A stretch of DNA of 64,000 nt from positions 15,990,869 through 16,054,868 of the forward strand of contig JARUPZ010000003.1 in the NCBI GenBank assembly GCA_031213475.1. The letters run 5' to 3'. The stretch comes from Nereocystis luetkeana. Lineage: Eukaryota; Sar; Phaeophyceae; Laminariales; Laminariaceae. Shown here one piece after another: positions 1-10,599 of this stretch; position 1 is the first letter of the stretch, and the number at the start of each line of letters is the position of its first letter. The position numbers and the translations under genes were made by a program. The notes below the pieces were generated by a model. It had not been told where the DNA came from, searched no databases, and saw only the letters and a list, made by a program, of their open reading frames with translations.

Positions 1-379
1 GAGCATAGACGTGGCTGTACGGGTGGGAGGCAGCGCGACTCGAGTCTTTGTCTCGAGGTGCATACATGCACATCGAAAAGACGATATGATACATTCCTGA
101 AGGCGGCAGAGGGAGGACGCGTTGTGGAGACAACGGGCGCGCCATTGTACAGAGAGAGCAAAATAAAACGAAAAACAAAAAAACGCATACATACCTGGTA
201 CTCGTACCTGGTACGCAGGTACGTATTGATCTATACGCACATCCCTCAACCTACACCCCAGACCACCAGACCACCCAGGTAGTTTGGGGAGGTCCCAGGA
301 CGCTTGTGTACTGCTGTGTACAGTCAGTTACCTCTTTAACGCGACCGAGAAGGCAAGCACAAGTTCTGGACATGATACT

Positions 380-1300
380 CATGAAAAAAAGTATAATTTG
401 AGTCGGTGGAGACAGCAGTACTGCTGTATGCGATAGAAACAATGTCGTCGCAAGACCGACACGGTGTTGTTTGCTGTGGAGACGCAGCCTCGCTACAAGC
501 TCTGGGCATGATACTCATGGAAACATGCCGGAGTATAGGCCGCCATAATAATAATGAGACTAATAATAATGACTATAAAAAATAACACGCAGCACAGCAG
601 CACAGACAGGTCGGGGTTTTCATAAACGTGATAAACAGGAATGCGACGGGCGCTGTATAATCAGCCCGGGGTACAAGAAAAGGGACGAAAAGGAGAGCAA
701 ATTGTTTCGTATACTCGTGGACGGGGGTTTCCATAATAAACGTGATAAAACAGGAATGCGAGGGGCACTGTATAATCAGCCCCGGGGTACAAGGAAAGGG
801 ACGAAAACGAGACGAAATGCTACATGTATGTACCAAATATGATGTGGCTGTAGACTAAATTGAGTCGGTGCACAGTGGAGATGGTACCGCTACTGTGGGC
901 GACAAATAAGAAGAAAACAAAAACATGTTGACGCACGACCGACACGGGGTTGCTTGCTGTGTGTGGAGACACAGTCCGGCTGCAAGCTCTGGGCCTGATA
1001 CTCTTGGAAGCATGACGAAGTATTGGCCGCTATATTATAGTTTGGGTCGGTGCGCGGTGGAGACAGTACTGCCGTGTGCGATGGAAACATATCGACGCAC
1101 GACCGACCCGGTGTTGTTTGCAGTGGAAACACAGTTTTTTACAATCGCTGGGCATGATACTCATGGAAACATGCCGAAGTATGGACTGCTATAGTAATAA
1201 TTTGAGTCGGAGCGCTGTGGAGACAGAACTGCCGTGTGCGATGATGGAAACATGTTGACGCACGACCGACACGGGGTTGTTGGCTGTGGAGACACAGTCC
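380..1300. repeat. Degenerate ~163-bp satellite array
   Basis: A block containing 'cgacacgg.gttg', 'tgtggagacacag' and 'gcatgatactcatggaaacatg' recurs with its anchor at 458, 941, 1105 and 1268. The last intervals are 164 and 163 bp, and 458 to 941 is three units of about 161. Units are diverged and one stretch is interrupted by an unrelated duplication. No coding potential is evident; short open frames are by-products of the repeats. Confidence 0.7.
613..815. repeat. Tandem duplication, ~114-bp period
   Basis: Two adjacent copies share 'cgtgataaa.caggaatgcga' followed by 'ctgtataatcagcccc' and 'acaaggaaagggacgaaaa'. The cgtgat anchor is at 627 and 741. The pair interrupts the surrounding 163-bp satellite. 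Confidence 0.7.
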
Positions 1301-1599
1301 TGGTGCGCCCCGTCTGATAAGCACGTTTTGGACAGGGCGGCGGCCTACGCAGAAGCAATTATCTCAAATAAGGAGTTGCGAGCATAGGGGGGGGGGGGAG
1401 GGGGGGCACAGCGCTGCGACGCCCCCCCACCGTCCCCACGTTGGTTCGTTGGTCGGGATGCTTGGCTTGACGCCCATGTGTTCTAAGTTACCCGCCCAGG
1501 GGCTGGGCGGGAGAAGATACACCCACGTGTGTGTTGCAAAGGGGGCGCGGAAGGGGGGGGGTGTATATACATTTTTCACCATAATGTACGACCATCAAT

Positions 1600-2230
1600 G
1601 AGCTCCCCGTTGTGGAGACAACGGGGAGGGAGCAGGTCTGCTGTGGAGACAGCGGGCACAACTGCCCATATTTGGTTTTGTCGATTACCCGATGAAAACA
1701 CTCCGATGTATGGCTATCAATGAGTTCCCCGCTGTGGAGACAGCTGGGGGGGAGGCGGTCCGCTGTGGAGACAGCGGGCATAACTGCCCATATTTGGTTT
1801 GGGCGAATACCCGACGAAAACATATCGATGTAAACCAACAGTGAGTTCCCCAGCTGTGGAGACAGCGGGGGAGGGGGGGCAGGTCCGCTGTGGAGACAGC
1901 GGGCACAACTGCCCGAGGGTGGCGTTGTCCCCCGCATGCTTGACCTTGCCAGGAATGCATGAAAACATATAAATGCACGACCGCCAAGGAGTTGCCCGCT
2001 GTGGAGACAATGGGGGGCAGGCTCGCTGTGGAGACGGCGGGCACAACCGCTCGAGGGGGTGCCATCCCTCTCCGTCATTGTTTTTTTTGTCATGTTTATT
2101 AGTTTGTTTTAGGGGGAATACACGATGAAAACACACCGGTGTACGACCGCCGATGAGTTGCCTGCTGTGGAGACAGTGGGGGGCGGGCTCGATGCCAAGA
2201 TTGGGGGCAGTACTGCTCGAGGGGGAGCTA
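1600..2230. repeat. Satellite array with gctgtggagacagcggg core
   Basis: About five units of 122-166 bp carry 'ctgtggagacagcggg', 'aactgccca' and 'acccgatgaaaaca'. The anchor 'actgccc' lies at 1661, 1783 and 1908, with more degenerate anchors near 2046 and 2211. The core 'tgtggagac' is shared with the array at 380-1300, so both may derive from one ancestral unit. Confidence 0.7.
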
Positions 2231-2995
2231 CGACGAGGCCACGTCTCACCTCATCTTCCAACTTTTCGTGGCATACGTTTGTTATCTTGTATCCGCACCT
2301 ACGTTGCCCAGATGAGGGCACGCCCACGGTGGGAATGCAGGAGACAGAGGTGGGGACACCCACCCTTACCATTGCCCACCGTCACACATGCGGCATTGAC
2401 CCCCCAACAGACACGAGGGGGACATAAATCCGCAGTTTCCGCGCTGACGACAGCCGGGTGTTCTACGAATGTTGGCGGCCGATGCGCGGCACAAACATTT
2501 CCAACCTGCCACATGGTACAACAACTCATGATTCGGGCTTCCACCATATACGGTTACCCATTTCATATTTAGCTACTTTATCCTTCGTTTCTGGCTTATT
2601 TCCTCTGGAAACACGAGAAACGTACAGATGAACGGTTCCGGCACGGAAATCAGATCCGTGTGCTGATAAGGTGGCTACCGCTAAGGCTGTTCGTGATATT
2701 CCGACAGCCCTTGGCCGCAGCTATTTCCGGGGGGGCGTGATGCACCTAATGTTGTGCTTACTCTTCCGATAGGGGAAGGCATTCATATACTGGTGCCGGT
2801 GATTTGGTGTGCCGTGCTTCTAATCAGTCTAATTCCCCGTTACAGGACGGTCCACGTGGATACAGATTAGTATATCTGGCGAATATTTTTGTCGATGACA
2901 GACGGCACCGTTGTGCAGACAAATATCGGGTCGACGCGTCACACAGCACGCACACTGGGCAAAGCTCAAGTCGCTATAGGGGGCAAAGCTAGACG
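2231..2995. other. No gene recognised
   Basis: Unique-looking sequence between the satellites and the recombinase remnant. I see no coding, RNA or repeat signal here. It may be the 5' part of the recombinase-bearing element. Confidence 0.4.
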
Positions 2996-4402
2996 TTGGA
3001 AGATCAACCCTTGCGACTCCACACTGTTGTAAATTCATCGGTGACACCCCCCCCCCCACTCGTCCCGTCGCCGCCTGCACACTCCAAGCGCGTGTCTCTG
3101 GCGTCGTTGGCAGCGCTCATACACGGGATACAAGCTGGCCGGCCACTGTTTCGCGTGGAGGGAGCACGCGGCTGCCGATTCGGACGCAAAGGTTTTCTGC
3201 AGCAGCTACTTCCGCGCTCGGATAGGGTTTGCTTGGCACTGGCCCACGTGACGGTCGGAATGCCACGATACGTTCGACCACCGGCGTTATTCGGAGCAGC
3301 GCCTGGTGGAGGCGAGGGCGGATTTTTGTACCGACATCTTGGCCTCCAGTACGTTGGGGGTTCAGTTGCGAGCTCGACTAGGCGTACGTACGAGTCTGGT
3401 CGCCGATCTTGGAGTCCGTTTCGCAGGTTGATGGGTTGTTAGGACTTCTCGGCATCGAGTGATCGAAGAGTTTTAAGGGCTGGGCGTTGGTCGAGTTTGT
3501 ATCGTGGTGTTGTGCGTCGGAAGGTAACCTGGCGAATATGATTTCCGGGAAATTCGCGGAGGTGTAGTACTTCCATCGATTGAGGGTAGGAGTGGAGCTG
3601 CTGGTCACGGCTCCGGTTGTCCAGTGTGCGCTCAGGAGGATGGCACGGGCCCACGTGCCGGCAGGAACGCCACGCCGCGTCCGCTTACCGGTGTCGTTCG
3701 GTGGAAACCCTCATTCCCACGTGGGGCCCGGAGGGGAAAGTGTTGTGGTTGTGTCTGTGTCTGAGTTACTTCCTGATGACGCGTTCGTACGAAATGTTCA
3801 CCGCGGATTCGGGGGCGGTGCACCCGGTGCACTGCCCGACGCGAGGTGACATGGCGTTTTTCTCCGAGGGCACACAATAAGGAGAGAGGCGTAGGCAACA
3901 ACCGGACAGGGTAGAGGTGCGGTTTAAGGGGCATAAGGGGGATCAGGAACAAGCTGGCAGTGTGCGCGTGCAGACTCGAAGTGAGGTTCGCGGGCCAAGG
4001 TCGTCCTTTAGGGCAGACGGCGGGACCGTTGCCCTTATGTTGGAGTTGAGGTCATGTGTCCCTGGTTTTCCCTACCATGCCCCCCTGTCCTCGTATCAAT
4101 GTGGCAAGGCCATACGAGTGGTAAGGTATGGCTGTGCCCTCAGAGCAATAAAGGAGGTGGTGGCGAAGTCAGGTCGGAATCCTGATGAGTTCGCCTTGCA
4201 CTCGTTGCGCATAGGAACCACGACCACGCTCGGGGCGGGGGGAGACATGGCGGAACGAGTTATCCAGAGAGAAGGGAGGCGGAGGTCTGACGCGTACGAG
4301 GTGTACACTTGTAATATCATAGAAGATTCCACGAGAGTGTCACGTAAGCTGGCGAGGGCAAAGGTGGAAGGGAGGGAAGGAACGGCGGGGGGTAAGAAAT
4401 AA
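2996..4402 (+). pseudogene. Tyrosine recombinase remnant (DIRS/Ngaro- or Crypton-like)
   Basis: Three open segments add up to one tyrosine-recombinase architecture. The core-binding start 'SSTRRTYESG' is near 3,370. A middle part (about 3,475-3,710) is readable in another frame with one TAG at 3565. The catalytic part follows at 3,710-4,402. Catalytic residues are visible: the box-I Arg in 'TRSYE', the HxxR pair in 'HSLRIG', and the C-terminal Tyr in 'YEVYT', giving R, H, R and Y in order. Two frame changes and stops at about 3440 and 3878 show that it is not expressed as one protein. Such recombinases integrate circular DNA copies of DIRS-type retroelements or Cryptons. No reverse transcriptase lies beside it, so the element class cannot be settled. 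Confidence 0.72.
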
Positions 4403-4991
4403 CTAAGAGTACGTCAAACAGTAGCCTCACAGCACCTCGGGGTTGGGGGAGTCGAATGGTACCGTACCATTCAGAGGCTTGGTCATCCGAGACAACTGTA
4501 GGCCGTACTAGTTAGGAACCCGGCCGGTATCATAGGAGGGAGAGAGACGTAAAATTAGGGTGGTCGAGATACCCAGGGTATTGCAGGAAGCTGCGATACA
4601 GGTATCTGGCCGAGGGGAGGAACCTCTCTCTCTCCCACGACACAGGAAACGATAATGATAATGCAATTCGAAAGATATACAATAAACTTGCAGATGGCCT
4701 GCACTGCTTCCATAAGCGTGCCTTTCTTTCCTGGTTTTATGCTTCTCTTCAAATGTTTTTAGCCATCTGCCTGCCTTCTATCCCCCCCCCCCCCCCCCCC
4801 TCTCCTCCACCTCCCCAACTCCTTTTTCCCTCATCCCCCCCCCCCCCCCCTTCTTCCTCTATTTCCCCGTTCCACTCCCCCCCCCTATATTATATACCTG
4901 GTATATATAGAGGTTGGGTTGACGTCGGTTGGCGACGACGCTGTAAACACACACCTCTCAACACGTGTACTAAACAGCCAGGGTACTGCTT

Positions 4992-5027
<36 letters not shown>

Positions 5028-6613
5028 GGGGCAGTCACCTCGGCAGGCAGTCGAGTTAGATATTGTTTTACGGGGAGACCTTTCCCTCCGCACAAAAGGG
5101 GGATGATCGTGTCACGTAGTGTGTATATGGTAAGGCACCCACGAGGAAGTTGCGTAGTAAACCCATTGCTGTCTTTGGAAGTGGCCGCACCAGAAGAAAC
5201 GAAATCAATTTATTGACCATGTCATCGATACGCAAGAAAATCCGCCTCAAAAACGGTTCTTGGTTGGATGCAGCCCGCCCTGCATGCGACTCGCCCTACA
5301 CCTCACGACCCTTCGCGCTTGGAGAAAGTATGTCTTCCTGGTCGGTGAAGCCGGCGTGCTCCGTCCTGGCATTGTAGGGATGCGATGGTCTATAGTCATA
5401 CAATTATGGCCATGCAAATGAGTAGCCCCCGGCCCCCCGCCGGGGCTCTGCCCTCCCCCCTCCCACCCACAGCCCTCCCCCCTCCCACACAGGCCCTATT
5501 TTCCTACTGTCGCCCGTGACCCGACCCAACCGCCCTGCCAATACTTCGGTAAAGAAAACTGGGTGAAGTATATTGTTCACCCGGACGCATATCATGAACG
5601 GAGTCGGCACGTGTCACTCCTTCTCTCAGGGACAACATCGTTTTTCCCGCCCGCCGGCAGATTAGTCGCTCGCTGCCCCCCCCCCCCCGTGTTCCACAAG
5701 CTTTATAGTAGTAACTCCCTAAACGACGGAAACTCTTTTGTATCCAACCCCACAGTTCCCCCTCCCCGTCTTCTGTTCTCGCACCTCTCCGTTCCTCTGA
5801 TATTTTGACTGCTGCTATGCCACTCCTGAAAATACGTTCGCTGCCCACTAGGTCCATACCCCACACTTTCTGCCCCAACAGACAACCGGCGGCGCGCCTT
5901 CCACCATCTCCTCTTCCCCCAGGACGCCTCGAGCATGTCGCTTCTTCACTCTCCCCGCCCCCCCTCTCCTTTATCCCCCTCCCCCCCAAACGAAATCGCC
6001 ACCGCCCTCATATTTAATCCCCCCCCCCCCCCGCGCCTAGAAACGCGGCTCCCTAGTTCCAAAAATATCGGCGTTTTACATTCCTTATGTCCCACCAAGG
6101 AAATATGTGCACAGCAGTAACAGTAATAGATCATGCAGATTGTACGGCTCCCATCCGGCAACTTAAACTGCATAACACATATCAGTTTATCCACGCGTCT
6201 ATCTACCTAGAATGATCTGCAGATAGATCGTGAAGTGGGAAACTGATCTATCTGATCTGACTCGTCTGTGGGAGTATCGTACCAGGTATCTGGTTGCAGA
6301 TCGATCTACTACACTGTACCAGGTATGTACTATTAATATGAGCAGTACACGGAAGAAGAGGCAGGCAGCGTGCTGGACAGGGTCGATTCGGTGGCTGCAC
6401 CGCGCTCGAAGATCTGGTCAGGAGGACATCTCAAATCAAGCAGACGGTGTGGAATCCTGATGGCATATCATATTTTCCGCTGATCGTTCATAGAGTGGTA
6501 CTGGTATGCACCTGCTGTGTAGCGCTCGCCGCATGTGCTGATCCCACTGGGTAAAACAAATGCAGGAATGAGTACCAGTACAGCATGGTACAACGTGCAG
6601 GCAAACGTGCAGC
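4403..6613. repeat. Gene-free, pyrimidine-rich low-complexity stretch
   Basis: No gene was recognised. The stretch contains C19 at 4782-4800, C16 at 4835-4850, a (TTG)n microsatellite at 4992-5026, further C-rich tracts at about 5,676-5,690 and 5,940-6,035, and two copies of the nine-base motif TACCAGGTA at 6280 and 6317. Apparent proline-rich frames are shadows of the C tracts. Confidence 0.6.
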
Positions 6614-6889
6614 TGTGAAGATCACGGAGAGCGGGACGCTTTGTATCCCTGGACAGGTCTGCCTATTAGGCCGGCACTCGTTGGTACTCACGTTGATGTT
6701 CGCTTCAAGATAGAAGAGCCACTTTATTCCTTTCGTGCGCGACGGAGACTGGGGCCACGCTCGTGCCTCTCTGGAAAACCCCTGGTTTTCCACTTAAGAT
6801 ACGCCTTCCAAGTACTACAAATACGATCCCAGTGCCAGAACCCAGGTAATTACCGGGTTTTCAACCTCATACAAAACAGTATCATAACA
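6614..6889 (-). repeat. LTR (3' LTR of the gypsy element)
   Basis: It starts TGTGAAGATCAC and ends ATCATAACA on the + strand, with the TG...CA termini of LTRs. Length 276 bp equals that of the partner at 17891-18166; about 260 positions match. On the coding (minus) strand the bases just upstream of it (about 6890-6905) are moderately purine-rich, a weak polypurine-tract candidate. Confidence 0.93.
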
Positions 6890-7486
6890 CTAGCCCACTC
6901 TGTTGAGCCGTATATGCAGAATTATGGGGAATTCATGGAAACCCCGATTCCACAACTAGAACATGAGTCGAAGATGCGGCTCCTCAAAACCCACTCCCAC
7001 ACCTCTGAACGGCAAGGCAACGAAGCCGGCAAAGTACGTAAAAAAGAATGAAAGGAAGCGTAGCCTCAAGGGGCAGGAAGAAATCGTCAACGAAAAACCA
7101 TCGCCATGTCACCCGCGACGGGGGGGGGCGAGGAAGATGCAGGGAAAGTGAAAAGGGAACATAAAAAAAAACGAGAAGAAATATATCAAGGAAGATATCA
7201 AGAGACATCGAAAACCCAGCCTACTACTCGGGAAACGTGTCCTGTCCCACAGTGAGTGGCACGATTACCCAAACCAGCCCCGACACTGAGCGGGGGGGGT
7301 AGGCAGGACAGAATACGAGAAAAACATCCCTAGCCAAGCCCAAGAAAAACACTCAAACAAACAACCCAGGAACACACCTGCCAGAAGAAAAAATCGACCC
7401 GAAAAGCCGGAAGACGTCAACAACGACCGCTTAAATCCAGGAAAACGTCGAGAAAAAAAAAATCGAGCGCAGCCAAGAAGCGAAAA
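6890..7486. other. 3' untranslated part of the gypsy element
   Basis: A-rich on the + strand (T-rich in the sense of the element). No domain was recognised between the integrase stop and the 3' LTR. Confidence 0.5.
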
Positions 7487-8535
7487 TCAGCTATCCACGG
7501 CGGCTCCTCGAGATTCGTCTACGTTACGCTGGACCCCCCGTGCAAACGCGCTAGCCAAGTGAAGTTGCCGATACCAAGAGCCTCGTACAGTTCTCGTCGA
7601 AGTCGTATAGCGCGCCGGAGAAAGAGGAAGCTTGATCGGTCCTGGGTCGTCCAAAAATCGAACAAAATATACTCCATCCGTGGGCGTAGTCGCGCTGATT
7701 TTCCCGAGCAACCGCAGTCCGTCGTCGCCCTTGTACCATAAATGGGCCGCGTTGAGAAGCACGGGGTTGCAGTGTCGGCGAAGCCAGTCGACGTGCGAGA
7801 CGCAGCCATAGCCGGGTGCCAGAAACCGCTCGCCCTTACTCCGAGAGAGCTCCCGTTGTGCCGCGCCGATTCTCATTCAGCGGTACAGGCGGTTGGTGTG
7901 ACGATGCTGGTTCGGGGTGCCGGCCCAGCAGCGCAAAATTGCGTGGCGAGAAAGCTGAAAGTCCATTTCCCGTTCCCAGGATGGACGGGAGAGTCCAGTC
8001 CAGTGCGTCTCGTACATCACTGCGATGACGCCACCTCGACCTCGAACCGATTGGTATCCGGTAATCTTTTCCACTTCGAGTCGGTGAAGAGGTGTCGAGA
8101 CGTCGTCCTGGGTGACGTGATACGGGGGAGATTTCTTGGAGAAGTTGTTGAGCACGTACTCCGTCAACCCCGCTAGCAAATACTTCGGCATGTCGCCACG
8201 GTCGTAGGGGTTGGCACAGGTCTTGCAGCGTTGAATTGAAACGCGCCGACGAGCATCCGCGCCGGGCATATCGGAGGGGAGATCCAAATACAGGAGCTTG
8301 CCCCAAGAGGAGATCCGTCTGGGGTGTCCGCTGCGGAGCAGGGGCCAACTGCGAGAACTCTGTAGGGGCCTGTCCAGTTGAGTGAGAGTTTGGCCTTCAG
8401 GACATTGGCGTCCGTGTCGGGTTTTGCCCCCTGGCAGATGGTGGCCGCCGTATTGTACGCCCACGCCCAGGCGCCAACGTCAAATCTGGGGACCGGACGC
8501 AGAGCGTCGGCGAGGGCGGAGTTGCGGCGGTTCAC
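7487..8535 (-). pseudogene. Integrase C-terminal region (broken)
   Basis: The reading begins with 'LNWTGPYRVLAVGP', the conserved GPY/F-type module that follows the catalytic core of gypsy integrases. It continues after a frame change near 8,330 into 'LLYLDLPSDMPGADARRR' and a long C-terminal extension. After an in-frame TGA at 7877-7879 the same frame resumes with a Trp/Gly-rich 'WYKGDDGLRLLGKIS...VYFVRFLDD' stretch resembling a small chromatin-reader fold (Tudor or chromodomain-like; inference from pattern only). The HHCC finger and the D,D-35-E core that should precede it were not found. The extension is far longer than in yeast Ty3. Confidence 0.75.
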
Positions 8536-9442
8536 GCGGGCAACAGTGAGGCGTACGCGCGCTGCTGGCGGTCCGCCGCCAAGTCACAATAGGCGAGGTG
8601 GTCGCGGGCCAAGCTTTGGTGGCCGGCGACTCCAGCACGCTCGAAATTCGTGAGGGGGAGGCGTGGCAGCCGAGGGCGAACTGAAATTCAACAGCTGCGC
8701 CGAGGGCATCCAAGTCATTCGTGGGGACGGGCGGCGCGTCAGTTGGCAGCGGAAGCCGTAAAAGAGGGGTTCCCACGGGTTCGGCGCGGTCGCGTTCGGA
8801 CGGGATGGGTACCGTCGGGACCAAAGAAGCGGCAGGAGCCGGGGCCAACACGACTGGTGCGGTTGGTCGCGGCCGTGGGGCTTGCGGCGGGGTGATCGCG
8901 CGCCGGGCTGATGGTCTAGGGGCCCCGCCGGGCCCGAAACTATTTTCAACAGCAGGCGGCGCGGAGCCAGCGGTGGCGGTTGTTCGTCGGCGCGTCCGAG
9001 TGGAGATGCGGCCGGAACACGGCAAAACGGTCGGAGGCGCCGGGGTGCCAGGCGGCGATGGGGTAGACGCGGCCGGATCAGTGATCACAGTGGAATCTTC
9101 TCCCTGTGAGAGTGGAGATGCGGCCGGAACACGGCAAAACGGTCGGAGGCGCCGGGGTGCCAGGCGGCGATGGGGTAGACGCGGCCGGATCAGTGATCAC
9201 AGTGGAATCTTCTCCCTGTGAAATGCTCGTCGGGGGAGAAGCGCGCTGGGCGACAATCGTCGCTACAGCGGGGGCTTTTGCAGAGCCCTGGTCGCCCCCA
9301 GGGGGTAAGACAAAAACAGAAGCGAAAGTGGCGTTGGCGGCGGGTGAGAAAACCCTCAAGCCAGGACGGCGATCGACGGTGGCGACGGAAGCAGAGACAC
9401 GAGCGACGAATCTCCCCTAAAGAGCAGAGAGGTCGTCAATCC
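8536..9442 (-). other. Pro/Ala-rich spacer where the integrase core is expected
   Basis: The minus strand is open in one frame over much of 8,480-9,088 but encodes only Pro/Ala/Arg-rich sequence without integrase motifs. A 112-bp tandem duplication lies inside. It probably marks a deletion or replacement of the integrase catalytic region. Confidence 0.5.
9001..9220. repeat. 112-bp tandem duplication
   Basis: 'tggagatgcggccggaac' starts at 9001 and again at 9113. The copies are essentially identical up to 'ttctccctgtga' at about 9108 and 9220. Near identity shows the duplication is much younger than the insertion itself. Confidence 0.9.
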
Positions 9443-10141
9443 TCATACGTGGCCCGTGTGTGCGAAAATCGCGAAAATCCGAAGAGGTGAAAGGCAGCCC
9501 ACCCGAGACGGCACTTTCGGTGCGGGGCACCAGCCCACCCTAACCGACACCGGGGGTCGGGGGAGAGCGAGTGCGAAGCCCGCGGGCCTGGATGAGGAAG
9601 ATACCTCCGTCCTCGACGGGGTGAGGCTGCTAGACCCACTGCGGTCGTGTTCTATGGCGGGCTCTGGTAAGCGAGAGAGAAAATCAGCATTGCCGTTGGC
9701 GCTGCCCTGGCGGTACTCGAGGGTGTAGTCGAACGCTGTGAGGAACTCGAGCCACCGCTGAACTCGCGCGATATGCTCCCATACTTTGCCGATGCTCTCA
9801 AGTGCCTTGTGGTCCGAAAATATGCGAAACTTTGTCCCCCATAGGTAGCCGCGGAGTCGCTTGATACCCCAGACAATGCTGCCAGCTTCCAGGTCCAACG
9901 GGGTCCAGTGCCTCTCGGAATCGAGAGTAGCGCGGCTGATACAAGCAATGGGCCGTACCGAGCCGTCCAGTTGTTCTTGTGTAAGCACGGCACCAAAACA
10001 GTCGAGGCAGGCGTCAGAGTACACGCGAAAGAGGCGGGAGCCGTCGGCTACAGCGTCCCAGTCCGGGAAGACCAAAATTGGCGGAGCAGCGAGGTGGTAG
10101 AGAGCGGTAGGAACGGCTACTAAAACGCATCCAGCTGGCAC
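9443..10141 (-). pseudogene. RNase H domain of gypsy pol, with end of RT thumb/connection
   Basis: The frame opens with the connection segment ('PPILVFPDWDAVADGSR') and then carries a Ty3-type RNase H. The acidic residues are Asp in 'YSDAC' (residue ~43), Glu in 'LDLEAG' (~85) and Asp in 'FSDHKALES' (~110). The exit motif 'GNADFLSRLP' marks the end of the domain. The enzyme would degrade the RNA strand of the RNA:DNA hybrid during reverse transcription in the virus-like particle. The polymerase domain that should lie immediately upstream (fingers and palm with the YxDD box) is missing; only about 75 bases separate this frame from the protease segment. The tail after about residue 165 is Ser/Pro/Arg-rich linker. 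Confidence 0.88.
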
Positions 10142-10215
10142 TTCCCAGGAGTACTGTATGCTGCATCACCGAGGGGGGAACCAGGCAGGCGCAAACTGCG
10201 AGGGAGCACGTAGGC

Positions 10216-10599
10216 TCATTTTCTCGAACAAATTGGACGCTCCAGGCGCACTCTCGTCGATGTCTTCAGAGGGGTTGATTCGCCCAAACCCCCCCAGGAA
10301 CGAGGGGCGCATTTCTGCTCGCACGCGATGGATGCCGCACCAACCCCAAGCATGCGATTCAAAACATCTCGCCGAATGAAGGTCTGTTGGGAGCCAGTGT
10401 CAAGAAGCGCCACGCAACCGAAAAGTGCAAGAACGCCAGCTCCGCTGTGAATCGCGATTTTGGTTGTAAAAAAGACGTCATCGAGGGTAATGGTGCCCTC
10501 AACGAGGCAGGGGCTGTGCTCTGGCAGCGCGAGGGAGGGGTCGACACCAGGTGCGACAGCCAAACCCTCGGGGCTGTGATCAGCCGGCGCGTCAGAAAA
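10216..10599 (-). pseudogene. Retropepsin-like aspartic protease segment
   Basis: The catalytic signature 'VALLDTGSQQTFI' is present, with the D-T-G-S active-site loop at about 10,390-10,401 and a hydrophobic run before it as in retroviral-type proteases. The frame is the same as that of the NADAR segment directly upstream, separated only by one TAA at 10600-10602. NADAR and protease were thus probably one continuous polyprotein reading. The ORF ends at 10216 without the C-terminal flap and hydrophobic-GR region of the family, so the protease is truncated where the RT deletion begins. Confidence 0.75.

Noticed and set aside
2109-2572. Overlapping open frames on both strands after the satellite
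   Set aside because: No conserved motif, and the frames include repeat sequence at one end.
4753-5106. Proline-rich protein
   Set aside because: The frame is a translation of poly-C and TTG microsatellites.
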